Shown here piece by piece: positions 8,223 through 16,041 of a stretch of 18,163 bases of DNA (position 1 is its first letter; each line of letters starts with the position of its first letter). The DNA comes from Methanocella sp. (GTDB lineage: Archaea; Halobacteriota; Methanocellia; Methanocellales; Methanocellaceae). The stretch is from contig NZ_DATJPM010000001.1 in NCBI RefSeq assembly GCF_035506375.1, positions 1 through 18,163 on the forward strand. Reading direction: 5' to 3'. The position numbers and the translations under genes were made by a program. Below the pieces are notes generated by a model that worked only from the letters and a program-made list of their open reading frames with translations, made no database searches and was not told where the DNA came from.

Positions 8223-8483
8223 TTATTGGCTGATCCTGTGGCCTGGCGCGTTACCGAGTGTAAACTGATCTGCTGGGACCTGGTCAAATGTTAGCGTATC
8301 GGAGCTAAATCCATTGCTCGATACCGTATCCGCCGGATTTTCCTGGCCCACGGTCGTGCCAGTCACGGGCTGGCTTGCCTGCGATACGCCGCCTAATTTG
8401 GCATTCATTGATCCGGCAAAGCCGGATATAGCGATAATTATGATTGCTAAACCGGCCAAAATTATCAGGAATCTCCTATTCAT
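8223..8483 (-). CDS. Small membrane-anchored/secreted protein, unknown function
   Basis: An 86-aa protein not recognised as any family. It has two arginines at the start, a long hydrophobic stretch (about residues 5-24) and then a Ser/Thr/Gly/Gln-rich hydrophilic tail of about 60 residues without cysteines. It is either cleaved near AGS or stays anchored. Translation signals are good: GGTGG lies about ten bases before the ATG, and a TATA-like box sits at 8524-8533. It lies between the terminated RNase J operon and the large surface protein gene and runs in the same direction as both, so it is probably its own transcription unit belonging to the surface-protein segment. Confidence 0.7.
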   Translation of the reverse strand: MNRRFLIILAGLAIIIIAISGFAGSMNAKLGGVSQASQPVTGTTVGQENPADTVSSNGFSSDTLTFDQVPADQFTLGNAPGHRISQ

Positions 8484-8523
8484 AGCCTTACCACCGATTG
8501 CTACTTTACAATATTATTTCTAA

Positions 8524-8533
8524 GTATTTAAAC
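8524..8533 (-). promoter_or_regulatory. TATA-like box for the 86-aa gene
   Basis: The minus strand reads GTTTAAATAC. The predicted start near 8502 leaves a leader of about 18 nt that includes the GGTGG ribosome binding site. Confidence 0.4.
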
Positions 8534-8650
8534 ATTGGCATATATTGTTATTAACATATTTTTATAAAATAAAATATCGATATATTGTAAAAATATTTAC
8601 ACATATTTATATAAATAAATTATAAATTATACAAGTCATAAAAGAGAATC
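8534..8650. other. Extremely AT-rich spacer
   Basis: This stretch is made almost wholly of A and T, with repeated TATAT/ATATTT motifs and very few G or C. It separates the terminator of the RNase J operon from the promoter of the 86-aa gene. Several TATA-like matches occur on both strands and cannot be ranked. Confidence 0.6.
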
Positions 8651-8653
8651 AAT

Positions 8654-8685
8654 AAAAAGAGCTAAACCCGTTAAAGGGTTAGCTC
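8654..8685 (-). terminator. Intrinsic-terminator-like hairpin at the end of the RNase J operon
   Basis: On the minus strand GAGCTAA-CCC pairs with GGG-(T)-TTAGCTC (8685-8676 with 8669-8659): ten base pairs with one bulged base and a six-base loop, followed at once by UUUUU (8658-8654). The TAA stop of RNase J (8673-8671) lies in the loop. This marks the 3' end of the long operon. Confidence 0.75.
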
Positions 8686-10008
8686 CTGCCCGTTCCTCAG
8701 GATATGCACCGTCTCGCCGAACTCGTAGCCCGTATCCTCTGCCATTTCCACGTACGCCGTGTGCATGTGCATGTTGCCGTGGGCGGATATGACGTGCTCT
8801 GGCTTGACCATCCTCAGAAGCTCCCAGTGGTCCTCCTTATAGGCGTGGCCGGACACGTGCACGTTATCGTAGATCCTGGCGCCCTTCATCTTTAGCTTTG
8901 TCTCGCACGAGTACCGGTTCGCCTGGTTGAGCATGTTCGGTATGACATTGGCCGAAAAGATCACCTTGTCGCCCGCGTCCAGCTTGAAGTCGAGCTCGCC
9001 GCTGGCAATCCTGCCCAGGACAGCGTCCGGCTCGCCCTGGTGGCCCGTGACGATGGGCAGGTACTTGTCCTTGCCCTCTTTCATTATCTGCTTGACGGCC
9101 TTTTCTACCGACCGGCGATAGCCGAAGATCTTGAGGTTGTCGGGCTTCTCCACGTAGCCCATCTTGAGCGCCGTGCCGAAGTACCGCTCCATGCTGCTGC
9201 CCAGCAATACGGGTATCCGGTCCATTTTCTCGGCCGCCTCGATGACTGATTTCAGGCGGGCGATGTGCGACGAGAAGGTCGTGACCAGCACGCCGCTCTC
9301 CGTCTCCTCCGTGCCCAGCAGCGCGTCCCAGACCATGTCCCGCGCGATCTGCTCCGAAGGAGTCTTGCCCGAGTGGTCGGCGTTCGTGCTCTCCGTGACC
9401 ATGGCGAGCACGCCTTCCTTGCCGATCTGCTTGAGCCGCTTGAAGTCGGGAAGCTCACCCAGCGTCGGAGTGCGGTCGATCTTGAAGTCGCAGGCGTACA
9501 GGATCTTCCCGTACGGCGTGTGCAGTGCCGCGAAGGCGCAGTCGACGATGCTGTGCTGGACTCTTATCAGCTCGACGGATATGTTCTTCGTGAGCTCCCT
9601 GATCTCGCCGCACTGTAGCGGCTGTATCTTGTTTACGACCTCGAACTTGCGCTCGGACTCGATCTCCTGCCTGATCAGCTCGGCCGTGAACGGCGTGGCG
9701 ATGATCGGGCACTTATACCGGTGCGCCAGCTTGGGCACTGCGCCGATATGGTCCAGGTGCCCGTGCGTGCAGACGATGCCCACGACCGTTGCGTCGACAT
9801 TGTTAAGGACCTTATCATCGGGGATAGCCCCCATCTTAATCAGGTCCAGCGAATGCATCTTTTCTATCTCGGTCTCTTCATGGATCTGTATGCGGTCCAG
9901 ACGGACCCCCATGTCCATGATGACAATCTCTTTTCCAACTCTAATGGCGGTCATGTTACGGCCTACTTCCTCGTAGCCGCCGACCGCGATGATACCTACA
10001 TCTCTCAT
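8671..10008 (-). CDS. Archaeal RNase J (metallo-beta-lactamase / beta-CASP ribonuclease)
   Basis: A 445-aa enzyme, the normal length for archaeal RNase J, expected to degrade RNA 5' to 3'. The zinc-binding signature is THGHLDH (81-87: H82, H84, D86, H87). H152 in VQHSIVD and D174 in ACDFKID complete the metallo-beta-lactamase site. The beta-CASP region includes TESTNAD, FSSHIARL and VTGHQGEPDAVLGR, and the C-terminal SGHAYKEDH and SAHGNMHMH supply the motif C-type histidines. The ATG is preceded by AAGGTG at a good distance. The gap to fni is 38 bp and the gene ends in the terminator hairpin, so it is the last gene of the cluster. RNase J beside isoprenoid and ribosomal genes fits a conserved euryarchaeal neighbourhood. 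Confidence 0.95.
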   Translation of the reverse strand: MRDVGIIAVGGYEEVGRNMTAIRVGKEIVIMDMGVRLDRIQIHEETEIEKMHSLDLIKMGAIPDDKVLNNVDATVVGIVCTHGHLDHIGAVPKLAHRYKCPIIATPFTAELIRQEIESERKFEVVNKIQPLQCGEIRELTKNISVELIRVQHSIVDCAFAALHTPYGKILYACDFKIDRTPTLGELPDFKRLKQIGKEGVLAMVTESTNADHSGKTPSEQIARDMVWDALLGTEETESGVLVTTFSSHIARLKSVIEAAEKMDRIPVLLGSSMERYFGTALKMGYVEKPDNLKIFGYRRSVEKAVKQIMKEGKDKYLPIVTGHQGEPDAVLGRIASGELDFKLDAGDKVIFSANVIPNMLNQANRYSCETKLKMKGARIYDNVHVSGHAYKEDHWELLRMVKPEHVISAHGNMHMHTAYVEMAEDTGYEFGETVHILRNGQELTL

Positions 10009-10046
10009 TTAAATTACACCTTTTTTGAATAGCGCCGAAGCGCAGG

Positions 10047-11120
10047 TTACCGCTGGGCGAAGGCCTTCCAGTTGAAGCCCCTTGCCTCCAGCGTGTCCCT
10101 CGTCTTTCCCGAAATGATCACGGGGACCCGGGCCATATCCTCGACCGACCTCGCGCCGGTCAGGAACATAACGGCCTTGAGCTCCTCGATATACAATTCA
10201 AGTATCTTCTTTACTCTCTCGGGGCTTACCCTAGCGGCGGATACCAGCGGCAGCGCGACGCTGCTCATCGACGCTCCCAGCGCCATGGCCTTCGCCATCA
10301 TGATGCCGTCACGTATGCCGCCCGTGGCGACCACCGGCAGGCCGACGTCCGCCTCCACGAGGCTGACGGCGGTGGATATGCCCCAGTCCCAGAACTTCAT
10401 GCCGAGGTGCTCGCTCACCTCGTCCCGCTCTGTTCTGGCCCGGAATACTTCTACTCCGGCCCAGCTCGTGCCTCCCCGGCCGCCCACGTCAATGGCTGCG
10501 ACGCCCGCTTTTTTAAGCAGGTAGGCGTCCATGTGGCAGAGGCCTGCACCGGTCTCCTTTACGATGACCGGCACTGACAGCTCTCCGGCAACTTCGGCGA
10601 TCTTTTCGATGATGCCCCTGGCGTCCACGTTCCCTTCGGGCTGTATGGCCTCCTGGAGAAAATTCAGGTGGATGGCCATGGCATCGGCATCGATCATCTC
10701 GACCGCCCGCTCCAGGTCCTCGATCGTGTACTGGGTTAGCTGGGGGGCCCCAATGTTGCCATATATGAAGGCGTCGGGGGCTTTTTCTCGTACGATCCGG
10801 TACGAGTCTTCCATTTTCGGGTCTTCCAGGGCTGCCCTCTGGCTGCCCACGCCCATGCCGAGCCCCAGCTGCCCGGCCGCCATCGCGAGGTTCGCGTTCA
10901 CTTCGGTCGTGCCGGGATGGCCGCCGGTCATCGACGCGATCATGAGCGGAGCGCTGAACCCGTGGCCGAGGAACGTGGTGCGGGTATCGATATCCGCCTG
11001 GTTGATCTCCGGCAGGCAACGGTGGACGAATTCGATGTCTGAAAGCCCGTTACCCTGAGATTCCACGTTCTCCCTGGTACAGATGTCCAGGTGCTCGATT
11101 TTCCTCTTCGAGGTCGTCAT
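10047..11120 (-). CDS. fni: Isopentenyl-diphosphate delta-isomerase, type 2 (FMN-dependent)
   Basis: It interconverts isopentenyl and dimethylallyl diphosphate using reduced FMN and a divalent metal, giving the starter units for archaeal ether lipids. At 357 aa it is full length, with a TIM-barrel pattern: IASMTGG (61-67), GVGSQRAALEDP (90-101), HLNFLQEAIQPEG (151-163, with H151, N153, Q160 and E162 expected at the substrate and metal), VKETGAG (187-193), DVGGRGGTSW (211-220) and the flavin-phosphate loop ATGGIRDG. It begins 3 bp after the stop of the isopentenyl phosphate kinase gene, with its GGAGA ribosome binding site inside the last codons of that gene, so the two are probably translationally coupled. 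Confidence 0.96.
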   Translation of the reverse strand: MTTSKRKIEHLDICTRENVESQGNGLSDIEFVHRCLPEINQADIDTRTTFLGHGFSAPLMIASMTGGHPGTTEVNANLAMAAGQLGLGMGVGSQRAALEDPKMEDSYRIVREKAPDAFIYGNIGAPQLTQYTIEDLERAVEMIDADAMAIHLNFLQEAIQPEGNVDARGIIEKIAEVAGELSVPVIVKETGAGLCHMDAYLLKKAGVAAIDVGGRGGTSWAGVEVFRARTERDEVSEHLGMKFWDWGISTAVSLVEADVGLPVVATGGIRDGIMMAKAMALGASMSSVALPLVSAARVSPERVKKILELYIEELKAVMFLTGARSVEDMARVPVIISGKTRDTLEARGFNWKAFAQR

Positions 11121-11123
11121 CGG

Positions 11124-11891
11124 TCAGTCTCCGCGTATGAATGTGCCTTCTTGCAGGTCGTTTTTCAGGAATTTCATCACGTTACCGGGCTTTTCAGCGT
11201 TAAATACCAGCGACGGTATTCCAACTTTTGCCAGCGGCATCAGCTCGTGTATCTTTCCATGCATGCCTCCCGTAACGTCGACTCCTCCCGAGCCGGATAA
11301 TATCTTATCTACTTCGCCCATGTTCCCGGGCGTCAGCTTTCTTATTAACTTTCCGTCGCGGTCGAGCACGCCGTCCACGTTAGTGCCGATACCCACGCGG
11401 TCCACTTTCAGCTCTCTGGCCAGGTACGGCACGATCTGGTCGCCGGATAGGATGTCTACGCCTCTGTCGCGGTCCATGACCACGTCGCCATGCAATACAG
11501 GCGTGATATCGTCTTGTAGCATCAACTCGATGACGTCCAGGCACATGTGCTCGATGCGGCCGCCGGATAGCGTGCAGCTCGACAGCGGGTTCACGGGTAT
11601 AGCGTCAACGCCGCTCATCTGGAGGGCATCTACGACCATTCGATTTAATGAAGTGACGGCACTGTGGGTAGGCCAGATGCCCTTGATGCTCCAGTCATTC
11701 AGGCCGTCCGTGAGCTTATAATCCTTGGCCTGGTGGTGCCCGAAAGAGCCTGCTCCATGGATGAGCACCAGTTTGCCGCTGTCAATTTCGCCGATCTCCT
11801 TTGCGATGCGGGCGATGACGTCGGGCCGGGCCGCCGATACCTTGTTCTTGTCGGTCAGCACACTTCCGCCTATCTTCAGTATTGTCGTCAC
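11124..11891 (-). CDS. Isopentenyl phosphate kinase
   Basis: It phosphorylates isopentenyl phosphate to isopentenyl diphosphate, a key step of the archaeal variant of the mevalonate route. It belongs to the amino-acid-kinase fold. At 255 aa it has LKIGGSVLTDK (5-15, with K6 for ATP), HGAGSFGHH (45-53, in which H52 matches the catalytic histidine of the family), HGDVV and DILSGDQ for the nucleotide, and DVTGGMHGK near the end. The start codon is GTG and overlaps the stop of mevalonate kinase by four bases (GTGA), a strong sign of coupled translation; GGGGTG precedes it. With mevalonate kinase upstream and the isomerase downstream it forms a compact three-gene pathway unit. Confidence 0.95.
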   Translation of the reverse strand: MTTILKIGGSVLTDKNKVSAARPDVIARIAKEIGEIDSGKLVLIHGAGSFGHHQAKDYKLTDGLNDWSIKGIWPTHSAVTSLNRMVVDALQMSGVDAIPVNPLSSCTLSGGRIEHMCLDVIELMLQDDITPVLHGDVVMDRDRGVDILSGDQIVPYLARELKVDRVGIGTNVDGVLDRDGKLIRKLTPGNMGEVDKILSGSGGVDVTGGMHGKIHELMPLAKVGIPSLVFNAEKPGNVMKFLKNDLQEGTFIRGD

Positions 11892-12787
11892 CTGATGAAC
11901 ACCCCTTCCGCCGTGGGCCGGCTGATGAAGCTATCGCCGTACGCGTGCCCGATGGCCGTCGCGATCTCCTTCGCGTTCTTCTCGTCGCAAAGGGCTACCA
12001 TGCAGCCTCCGCCCCCTGCACCGGTTATCTTGGCGCCGTAGGCGCCGTGCTGGCGGGCAGCATAGATCTGCAGGGACAGCTCGGGTATCGTGACGCCCAG
12101 GGCGTCCAGAAGGCCCTGGTTTACGTTCATGAGCTCGCCTATGGAACGATAGTCGTTCCTTTTAATTAAATCCTCGCCTCTCGCGGATATATCCCCAATA
12201 GAGTCCATGATGCCGTCGACGACCTCGGGGTAGCGCTCCTTGAGCGTCTTCACCCTGGACACCATCCTTGCGGTCGATTTCGATATGCCCGTGTGGCCGA
12301 CGACGATGCCGCAGGTGATCGGCGGGAGTATCTTCTTGTCGGGGACGACCACGGTCCCGCCCATGGTCGATACGAACGTATCGGTCGGGCTCGCCGCTCC
12401 CTGGACCTCCAGCTCCGTCTGGTACCCTAGTAAGGCGAGCTCTTCCTTCCGCAGGCCGACCTGGAATTCCTCGTTCAGGGCGCCCAGAGTGGCGACGGTC
12501 ACGGCGGCCGAAGAGCCCAGGCCCGAAGCCACCGGTATCTTAGATGTGACAGTGATGTTGACGTTTTTTATGTCGGCGTATTGCTGCATCTTTTTGATGG
12601 CCGTCTTAATATACTGGTTCTTATCCGGCTCGTCCTTGAAGGCCGAGTGGATCCGAATGCCCTTGCTGTTATGCGTCACCTCGACCATCGTCCGTAGGTC
12701 GATGGCGCACGCGATGGCGCGCTTGCCATAGACGACCGCATGCTCGCCGAATAAAAAGACCTTACCGGGGGCTGAGCATATCGTCAT
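11888..12787 (-). CDS. mvk: Mevalonate kinase
   Basis: A GHMP-family kinase that converts mevalonate to 5-phosphomevalonate. It is 299 aa with all three family motifs: APGKVFLFGEHAVVYG (6-21, K8 and E15), PVASGLGSSAA (85-95, ATP loop) and KITGAGGGGCMVAL (253-266). SPTDTFVSTMGG carries the catalytic aspartate D136. The ATG has a GGTGA ribosome binding site that lies over the TGA stop of the MEMO-like gene, four bases away, and its own stop overlaps the next start. No phosphomevalonate kinase or decarboxylase appears nearby, in line with archaea that use a different path from phosphomevalonate to isopentenyl phosphate. Confidence 0.96.
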   Translation of the reverse strand: MTICSAPGKVFLFGEHAVVYGKRAIACAIDLRTMVEVTHNSKGIRIHSAFKDEPDKNQYIKTAIKKMQQYADIKNVNITVTSKIPVASGLGSSAAVTVATLGALNEEFQVGLRKEELALLGYQTELEVQGAASPTDTFVSTMGGTVVVPDKKILPPITCGIVVGHTGISKSTARMVSRVKTLKERYPEVVDGIMDSIGDISARGEDLIKRNDYRSIGELMNVNQGLLDALGVTIPELSLQIYAARQHGAYGAKITGAGGGGCMVALCDEKNAKEIATAIGHAYGDSFISRPTAEGVFIR

Positions 12788-12791
12788 GGCA

Positions 12792-13589
12792 TCACCGGGT
12801 CACGGCCAGCCCCGCGTAGCCGACGACTTCCCGGTCGCCGGTCACGTCGCCGCTGGTCGCGTAGGCCAGCAGCTCCGCCTTTTTCGCCCCGCGCCGCTTA
12901 CAGGAAAGCATCATGGCCGAGATGGGGCCGTAGCCGCAGCAGGTCGCGTTCAGGCTGGCGATCTCGTCGTAAAAGCCGGGGACGTCCAGCTTCTCTATCT
13001 TTTCGATGAGGAGATGGTCCTTCCGCTTGGCGGACTCGACGGGCTCATAGTGGGTGAAATCGCTCGAAGCAACGATGACGACCTTTGTCGGGTACTTCTC
13101 GATAGCGGCCGTGATCTCGCCGGCGATCTCCTTCACCGTCTCATAATCCTGCAGGCCGATCGCTATGGGCACGATCCGGAAATCCTTAAAAAAGTACTGC
13201 AGGAATGGCACCTGCACCTCGAGGGAGTGCTCCCGCTGGTGGGCTGTCTCATCGTGGTCGATGATGCCCGGCGGAAGAAGGTCGATGAAGTCGTGGTCCA
13301 CGTCGACGATGCCCAGGGGCGTCTTCCAGGGCACGGCCGATACGGCGACCGCAGAGCCTTCCCAGCTATGCCTGGGGCCGAGGATGATAAAGGTCGGCGC
13401 GCCCTCTATGGACGCATATACCTTAGCCGCCACGCCGCCCGAATAGATGTATCCTGCGTGGGGTACGACCACTCCCATGGCATCCAGTTTAGCAGCTGGC
13501 GGCGCCCGGGGCGCCAGCTCACTTATAAGCTGGCGTAAAGCCTCTTTTGTGCCGGGATAGAACATGCCCGCGACCGCAGGGTTCCTCAT
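12792..13589 (-). CDS. MEMO1-family protein
   Basis: A 265-aa member of the MEMO1 family, related to LigB-type extradiol dioxygenases. It starts with the family signature RNPAVAGMFYPG (2-13). The histidines VPHAGYIYSG (H44), GPRHSWEG (H74), REHSLEVQ (H121) and SSDFTHYEP (H180) match the conserved metal or pocket histidines. The cysteine found in the human pocket is not at the equivalent place by eye. The biochemical role in archaea is not established; in many archaea these genes sit next to mevalonate pathway genes, as here. The ATG is chosen from the family N-terminus; the nearest AGGAG is about 13 bases upstream, rather far. It lies 26 bp after uS2 and 4 bp before mevalonate kinase. Confidence 0.93.
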   Translation of the reverse strand: MRNPAVAGMFYPGTKEALRQLISELAPRAPPAAKLDAMGVVVPHAGYIYSGGVAAKVYASIEGAPTFIILGPRHSWEGSAVAVSAVPWKTPLGIVDVDHDFIDLLPPGIIDHDETAHQREHSLEVQVPFLQYFFKDFRIVPIAIGLQDYETVKEIAGEITAAIEKYPTKVVIVASSDFTHYEPVESAKRKDHLLIEKIEKLDVPGFYDEIASLNATCCGYGPISAMMLSCKRRGAKKAELLAYATSGDVTGDREVVGYAGLAVTR

Positions 13590-13615
13590 ATCGGTATGAT
13601 TACTCCTGTCCAGGA

Positions 13616-14251
13616 TTATATTTCTGACTCAAAATCATTGACGGTGTAGTTGAAGCCCTGCTCGCCGCGCTCGCGGACGACTTCCCGGGCCAGCAGCCAG
13701 TACACGAGTGCCAGCGCCTTGCGGCCCTTGTTGTTCGTCGGTATCACGAGGTCGATGTCGGTGGTCATGTTGTTCGTGTCGCACATGGCGATGACGGGCA
13801 CGCCGATCTTAATGGCTTCGTTGACTGCCTGCATGTCGCCGATGGGGTCGGTAACGACCACGACGTCCGGCTCGGTGAAGAACATGTACTCCGGGTTCGT
13901 CATAGTGCCGGGGATGAACCGGCCGACGATGTCGCTCGCGCCGATGGCCTTGGCGAACATTTCCGCCGGGTGCTGGCCATACTGTCTGGCGCAGACCACC
14001 AGGACGTTCGCGGGGTCGTATCTCGCCAGGAACTTAGCGGCGGCGCGGATGCGCTCGTCGGTGCTCTGGACGTCAAGGACGTACAGGCCGTCGTTCCTGA
14101 CGCGGTATATGAACCGCTGCATGTCTTCAGTCTTCTGCTGCGTACCGATGTGCACGCCCGCAGCAAGGTATTCGTCCATCGGTATCAATGACTGGTAATT
14201 CTCGTCTCTGATCTCTCTTATTTCTTGCTTTTCTACAGCTTTATCTGCCAT
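13616..14251 (-). CDS. rps2: 30S ribosomal protein uS2
   Basis: A 211-aa small-subunit protein, typical archaeal length without the bacterial coiled-coil insert. Family stretches are YLAAGVHIGTQQKTEDMQRF (29-48), GLYVLDVQSTDERI, and the C-terminal IPVIAMCDTNN...DLVIPTNNKGRKALALVYW region that contacts rRNA. The ATG has AAGGAG nine bases upstream. The first 15-20 residues are rich in K and E, as in other archaeal versions. It lies 46 bp after enolase and 26 bp before the MEMO-like gene. Its place after rpoK and eno matches the archaeal 'S9 operon' arrangement. Confidence 0.96.
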   Translation of the reverse strand: MADKAVEKQEIREIRDENYQSLIPMDEYLAAGVHIGTQQKTEDMQRFIYRVRNDGLYVLDVQSTDERIRAAAKFLARYDPANVLVVCARQYGQHPAEMFAKAIGASDIVGRFIPGTMTNPEYMFFTEPDVVVVTDPIGDMQAVNEAIKIGVPVIAMCDTNNMTTDIDLVIPTNNKGRKALALVYWLLAREVVRERGEQGFNYTVNDFESEI

Positions 14252-14297
14252 TTTTTGCTTCTCCTTTGGTTTCGTAAAAATATTTCAAGTGTTATCG

Positions 14298-15554
14298 TTA
14301 TGAGATGTCTTCCGTCATCCGCTCGTTGCCTATGCCCTCGCCGATCCGGATGAGCTCGTTCAGCTTGGCGATCCGCTCGCCGCCCACGACGCCCGTCTTC
14401 AGCAGCTCGCAGCCGAAGGCGACCGCCAGGTGCGCGATCGTGTTGTCGGTCGTCTCGCCGCTCCGGTGGGACATGACCGTCTTGAAGCCGAACCGCTTCG
14501 CCAGCGTTATAGCGTTATAGGTATCCGTTACCGTGCCGATCTGGTTGGGCTTGATGAGGATTGCGTTCGCGGCGAACTTCTCTATGCCTTCCTGAAGGCG
14601 CTTCACATTCGTGACGAAGAGGTCGTCGCCGCAGATAATACAACGGTCTCCGACTTTCTCGGTCAGCTCGGCGAACCCGTCGAAGTCGTTCTCCTGCAGC
14701 GGGTCCTCCACGTAGAAGAGGTCGTACTTGTCCACCAGGCCGGCGATATAGTCTATCTGCTGCGAAGGCGTCCGCTTTGCGTCCTTGTAGGCGTAGACCT
14801 TCTTCTTTTCGTCCCACAGCTCGGAGGCCGCGATGTCCAGGCCCAGCCGGACGCTGAAGCCCAGCTCGTCCGAGACCTCTTTGACCGCCTTGCTGGTGAT
14901 CTCGAATGCCTTTGAATCAGTTACATGGGGTGCCCAGCCGCCTTCGTCGCCTTTACCGCATATGACGCCCGCGTCGGTCAGCAGCTTCTTAACGCGCTTA
15001 TGCACGAGCGTGTTGCCATAAACGGCGTCGTCGATCGTCGGCGCGCCGACCGAAGATACCAGGAACTCCTGGATATCCGTCGCGCCCGGGGCGTGCGCCC
15101 CGCCGCCCAGGACGTTACCCAATGGGTACGGCATGCGCGGGTATGCGTTGCCCATATAGCGATACAGCATGCTCTCAGAGGGCATGACCCGGTAGTCTTC
15201 CGTGCTATAGACCGAGCACGATGCGGCCTTTGCCACGGCCATGGAGACCGCGACCGACGTGTTGCCGCCGATGTTGCTGAAGTTGTCCGTGCCGTCGATG
15301 TCGTGCAGGAGCATGTCGATGCTTTCCTGGTCCGTGGCATCCTCCGCGATGAGCTGCTCGACGACCTCGTTTTCCAGCTTCGACAGCGCGTCAGCGACGG
15401 GTATGGCCACGGCCTCGTAGGTGCCCGTCGAGGCGCCCGCCGGCGCCGCCGACCGCCCGAAGCTGCCGTCGTCCAGGTAGACCTCGACCTCGATGGTCGG
15501 GTTACCCCGGCTATCGAAGATCCTCCGCCCGATAATATCCTCGATTATAGACAA
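14298..15554 (-). CDS. eno: Enolase (phosphopyruvate hydratase)
   Basis: It interconverts 2-phosphoglycerate and phosphoenolpyruvate in glycolysis and gluconeogenesis. At 418 aa it is full length. Visible site residues are GGGAHAPGATDIQEF (150-164, H154 and E163), DEGGWAP (E204), metal ligands D240, E283 (YVEDPLQ) and D310 (CGDDLFVTN), catalytic K335 (LIKPNQIGT), H363 (SHRSGETTD) and K386 (LLKTGVVGGER). The start is TTG, strongly supported by GGGAGG seven bases upstream; no ATG in frame gives a full N-terminus. It sits 44 bp after rpoK and 46 bp before rps2. Confidence 0.97.
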   Translation of the reverse strand: MSIIEDIIGRRIFDSRGNPTIEVEVYLDDGSFGRSAAPAGASTGTYEAVAIPVADALSKLENEVVEQLIAEDATDQESIDMLLHDIDGTDNFSNIGGNTSVAVSMAVAKAASCSVYSTEDYRVMPSESMLYRYMGNAYPRMPYPLGNVLGGGAHAPGATDIQEFLVSSVGAPTIDDAVYGNTLVHKRVKKLLTDAGVICGKGDEGGWAPHVTDSKAFEITSKAVKEVSDELGFSVRLGLDIAASELWDEKKKVYAYKDAKRTPSQQIDYIAGLVDKYDLFYVEDPLQENDFDGFAELTEKVGDRCIICGDDLFVTNVKRLQEGIEKFAANAILIKPNQIGTVTDTYNAITLAKRFGFKTVMSHRSGETTDNTIAHLAVAFGCELLKTGVVGGERIAKLNELIRIGEGIGNERMTEDIS

Positions 15555-15598
15555 AACCTAACCTCCCATACGACATTTAACATTTCAGATAAAAAGAA

Positions 15599-15841
15599 TT
15601 AAGACTGGTTTACCTCACGCCGCGTGGATTTATTGATCTTCTTGACGGTGATCGGGATCATGCCGCGCTCCAGTTCCGCCATTGCGACATCGATCGGTTC
15701 CACGGTATTGATGTCTTTTATGAGGACGGGAGCTCCCATTGATATCTGGAGAGCCCTTGCCCCGACGATACGCGCACGCTCGTAGCGTGTGTACTTTGTT
15801 ACGTTTTTAGAATCGGCCACGTTCAATTGTTTAGAGCTCAA
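15599..15841 (-). CDS. rpoK: RNA polymerase subunit Rpo6 (RpoK)
   Basis: An 80-aa subunit homologous to bacterial omega and eukaryotic Rpb6, which stabilises the polymerase assembly. The signature is TKYTRYERARIVGARALQIS (15-34) followed by MGAPVL and the acidic DPIxVAxxEL-type segment EPIDVAMAELERG. The start codon is TTG, with GAGGT six bases upstream; the residues before the signature are of normal length for archaea. A 122-bp stretch with two hairpins separates it from the tRNA upstream, unlike the tight spacing elsewhere in the cluster, so it may have its own promoter or a processed leader. Confidence 0.94.
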   Translation of the reverse strand: MSSKQLNVADSKNVTKYTRYERARIVGARALQISMGAPVLIKDINTVEPIDVAMAELERGMIPITVKKINKSTRREVNQS

Positions 15842-15963
15842 GCTAATACCTCTTGTAACTTGATAAGAAATGAAATTTAGATTTCATCGATTCTTAGGTG
15901 CGTTCTAGTTCCCAAGCGTCCCGTTGGGTGGTCTTATGCTGTACGGCTGTCAATAGGGATATA
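15842..15963 (-). promoter_or_regulatory. 122-nt spacer/leader of rpoK with two stem-loops
   Basis: Nearest to rpoK, ATGAAAT and ATTTCAT (15870-15876 and 15881-15887) form a perfect 7-bp stem with a four-base loop; AAGAA (15865-15869) and TTCTT (15891-15895) extend it by five pairs across a three-base bulge. A second stem, CCCAA with TTGGG, spans 15911-15928. As the transcript leaves the tRNA, these could be a processing or leader structure. Alternatively the CTAAATTT in the first palindrome is a TATA box, placing a start near 15853, just before the GAGGT site. Confidence 0.4.
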
Positions 15964-16041
15964 TGGTGGGATCGCTGAGATTTGAACTCAGGTTTCCGCG
16001 TCCCGAACGCGAAAGGATGGACCAGGCTACCCCACGATCCC
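15964..16041 (-). tRNA. tRNA-Pro (anticodon CGG), CCA encoded
   Basis: The minus strand folds as a standard cloverleaf. The acceptor stem is GGGATCG with CGATCCC. The D arm is GGGT with ATCC around a loop containing the conserved GG. The anticodon stem is TCGCG with CGCGG around TTCGGGA, so positions 34-36 are CGG with G37 as usual for tRNA-Pro. The T arm is CTGAG-TTCAAAT-CTCAG. The discriminator A and the terminal CCA are present in the DNA (15967 and 15964-15966). There is no intron. It starts 11 bp after the rpoN stop and is followed by the rpoK leader, so it is probably cut out of the ribosomal/polymerase transcript by RNase P and a 3' endonuclease. Confidence 0.95.

Noticed and set aside
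9164..9976. 270-aa open frame opposite RNase J on the plus strand
   Set aside because: It lies wholly antisense to a clear RNase J gene, has a composition expected from a reverse frame, and resembles no protein family.
12786..13538. 250-aa plus-strand frame opposite the MEMO-like gene
   Set aside because: It is antisense to a conserved gene and has low-complexity Arg/Gly/Val/Asp composition with no recognisable domain.
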